Positions 12,439-13,456 of a stretch of 13,456 bases of DNA are shown here, in pieces. A model generated the notes under the pieces. That model searched no databases, was not told the DNA's origin, and saw only the letters and a list, made by a program, of their open reading frames with translations. The stretch is taken from assembly GCA_036496265.1 (NCBI GenBank), contig DASXLL010000016.1:1-13456 (forward strand), written 5' to 3'. Positions within the stretch are counted from its first letter, which is position 1. The number at the start of each line of letters is the position of its first letter. The DNA is from CAYLLN01 sp036496265 (GTDB lineage Bacteria; Planctomycetota; Planctomycetia; Pirellulales; Pirellulaceae). A program made the position numbers and the translations under genes.

Positions 12439-13456
12439 TCACGCCGAATACTTTCGCACGACCTCTTCGTTTATTTCTACGCCTAAGCCGGGGCGGGTGG
12501 TGGGGGTGAGATAGCCGTTGTGCCAGGGGAGCGGTTCGGCGAGGAGTTCTTTGTGAAAGCCGCCGAATTGCTCGATGCATTCCATGATGAGCAGATTGGG
12601 TGAGCAGGCGGCGAGTTGCAGGGAGGCGGCGGCGACGAGGGGGCCGGCATAAACGTGGGGCGTGATTTGGGCGTAGTGGGCTTCGGCCAGTCCGGCGACT
12701 TTTTTGGCTTCGAGAAAACCGCCGATGCGGCCCATATCGAGGTTTAGAATGCGGGCGGCATGGGAGCTGAGCAACTGGCGGAAGTCGTATTTCGTACTGA
12801 GGCGCTCGCCGGCGCAGATGGGGATGCTAGTGCCGCGGGCGACTTCGGCCATTTCGTCCACGTTGGCTGGCGGCACGGGCTCTTCGAACCAGAGCGGGCG
12901 GAAGGGCTCGATGACTTTGGCGAAGCGAATGGCCCCGGAGGCCGTGAACTGGCCGTGCGTGCCAATCAAGATGTCGGCTCGTTCGCCGATCGCCTCGCGC
13001 ACAGCCGCGACGACGCGCTCGGCGGCGTTGAGTTGCTGCACGGTCAGTTGCAGCGGCTTGCGCGGATCGGTAGTGCGGACGTCGTTGGAAATGGGATCGA
13101 GCTTGACGGCGGTGAAGCCTTGCTCGACGTAGTCGAGGGACCGCTGCGCCGCGAGCTTGGGATCGGCGCGGACGATGTGGCTGTCGATTCCATCGGCGTA
13201 GAGATACGTGTAGGTGCGTATTTTTTCGTTGTACAGACCGCCGAGCAGATCGTAGATCGGCCGGCCTGTCGCCTTGCCGATGATGTCCCAGCAGGCCATG
13301 TCGAGGCCGCTGAGGATGCCCATTTTCACGAGGTCGGGGTGCTCGTCGTAGCCGTATTTGAAAACTTTTTGGTGGAGCATTTCGGTGTCAAACGGGCTGT
13401 GGCCTAGGAGCGCCATCTTGGCGATTGCTTCGGCTAACTGCACGCCGGTGCCGGGA
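12439..13456 (-). CDS. Enolase-superfamily (mandelate racemase/galactonate dehydratase-like) enzyme, 5' end cut by window edge
   Basis: This frame is open to the right edge and reads …PGTGVQLAEAIAKMALLG from the first bases, so the start and N-terminal domain tip are missing; 338 residues are visible of about 390-410. The family barrel motifs are present: MACWDIIGKATGRPIYDLLGG, the catalytic-lysine strand FTAVKLDP, GTHGQFTASGAIRFAK, WFEEPVPP, ICAGERLSTKYDF, LNLDMGRIGGFLEAKKVAGLAE and TPHVYAGPL, with a late MECIEQF. These resemble acid-sugar dehydratases such as galactonate dehydratase. The Glu of EEPV and the Glu of AGER are the expected Mg2+ ligands. The first ligand position (Asp in DgoD, before the catalytic His of a DFHG motif) appears replaced in IGTHGQ. 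The substrate cannot be fixed. It lies upstream of the Tat-type PLP enzyme, 375 bases away. Confidence 0.88.
   Translation of the reverse strand, partial: PGTGVQLAEAIAKMALLGHSPFDTEMLHQKVFKYGYDEHPDLVKMGILSGLDMACWDIIGKATGRPIYDLLGGLYNEKIRTYTYLYADGIDSHIVRADPKLAAQRSLDYVEQGFTAVKLDPISNDVRTTDPRKPLQLTVQQLNAAERVVAAVREAIGERADILIGTHGQFTASGAIRFAKVIEPFRPLWFEEPVPPANVDEMAEVARGTSIPICAGERLSTKYDFRQLLSSHAARILNLDMGRIGGFLEAKKVAGLAEAHYAQITPHVYAGPLVAAASLQLAACSPNLLIMECIEQFGGFHKELLAEPLPWHNGYLTPTTRPGLGVEINEEVVRKYSA

Noticed and set aside
12760..13407. Plus-strand open frame of 215 codons
   Set aside because: It is antisense to the clearly recognisable enolase-superfamily gene and has no motif of its own.

Overview
The window looks like chromosomal DNA from a planctomycete, probably a Pirellula-like lineage. 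This rests on gene content and style, not on a marker gene. There is a zinc-ribbon/membrane protein starting MWCSTCQQD, an NPYESP motif in the tail of a transporter, few Shine-Dalgarno sequences, mostly minus-strand genes with short gaps, and intergenic heptanucleotide repeats and palindromes. No rRNA, tRNA, CRISPR array, transposase or integrase was seen.

Layout. (1) Positions 1-3742, minus strand: a glycine cleavage operon in the order gcvT-gcvH-gcvPA-gcvPB. The P-protein is split into two subunits, and gcvPB runs off the left edge. (2) Positions 3743-3968: a divergent intergenic region built from inverted heptad repeats around a perfect small hairpin. (3) Positions 3969-5528, plus strand: an APC-type amino-acid permease, the only plus-strand gene. 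(4) Positions 5512-7926, minus strand: an Nramp metal transporter, then a small CDI/polymorphic-toxin-like protein, a small putative partner protein and a universal stress protein. A perfect palindrome sits just upstream of the Nramp gene and may be a metal-regulator operator. (5) Positions 8021-10733, minus strand: a DUF1992 protein, the zinc-ribbon/coiled-coil membrane protein, a DJ-1/PfpI protein and a four- or five-helix membrane protein. (6) Positions 10852-13456, minus strand: a Tat-exported D-threonine-aldolase-like PLP enzyme and, upstream of it, an enolase-superfamily sugar-acid-dehydratase-like protein cut by the right edge. The 375-bp gap between these two holds two dyads and a cluster of TATGCA half-sites.

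How the genes fit together. GcvT, GcvH, GcvPA and GcvPB form one pathway, oxidative glycine cleavage feeding one-carbon tetrahydrofolate. The Nramp importer, toxin-like pair and Usp are co-directional and closely spaced, but a functional link is unproven. The aldolase-like and enolase-superfamily genes may belong to a catabolic cluster continuing to the right.

Most notable observations: four different heptanucleotide tandem arrays at four intergenic sites, two of them as inverted pairs; a stand-alone toxin/immunity-like gene pair; and three clean dyad-symmetric candidate operators. Starts were moved from the longest open frame to internal ATGs where the extension ran through repeats or lacked family similarity. 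All homology statements are from memory of families; no database was searched.
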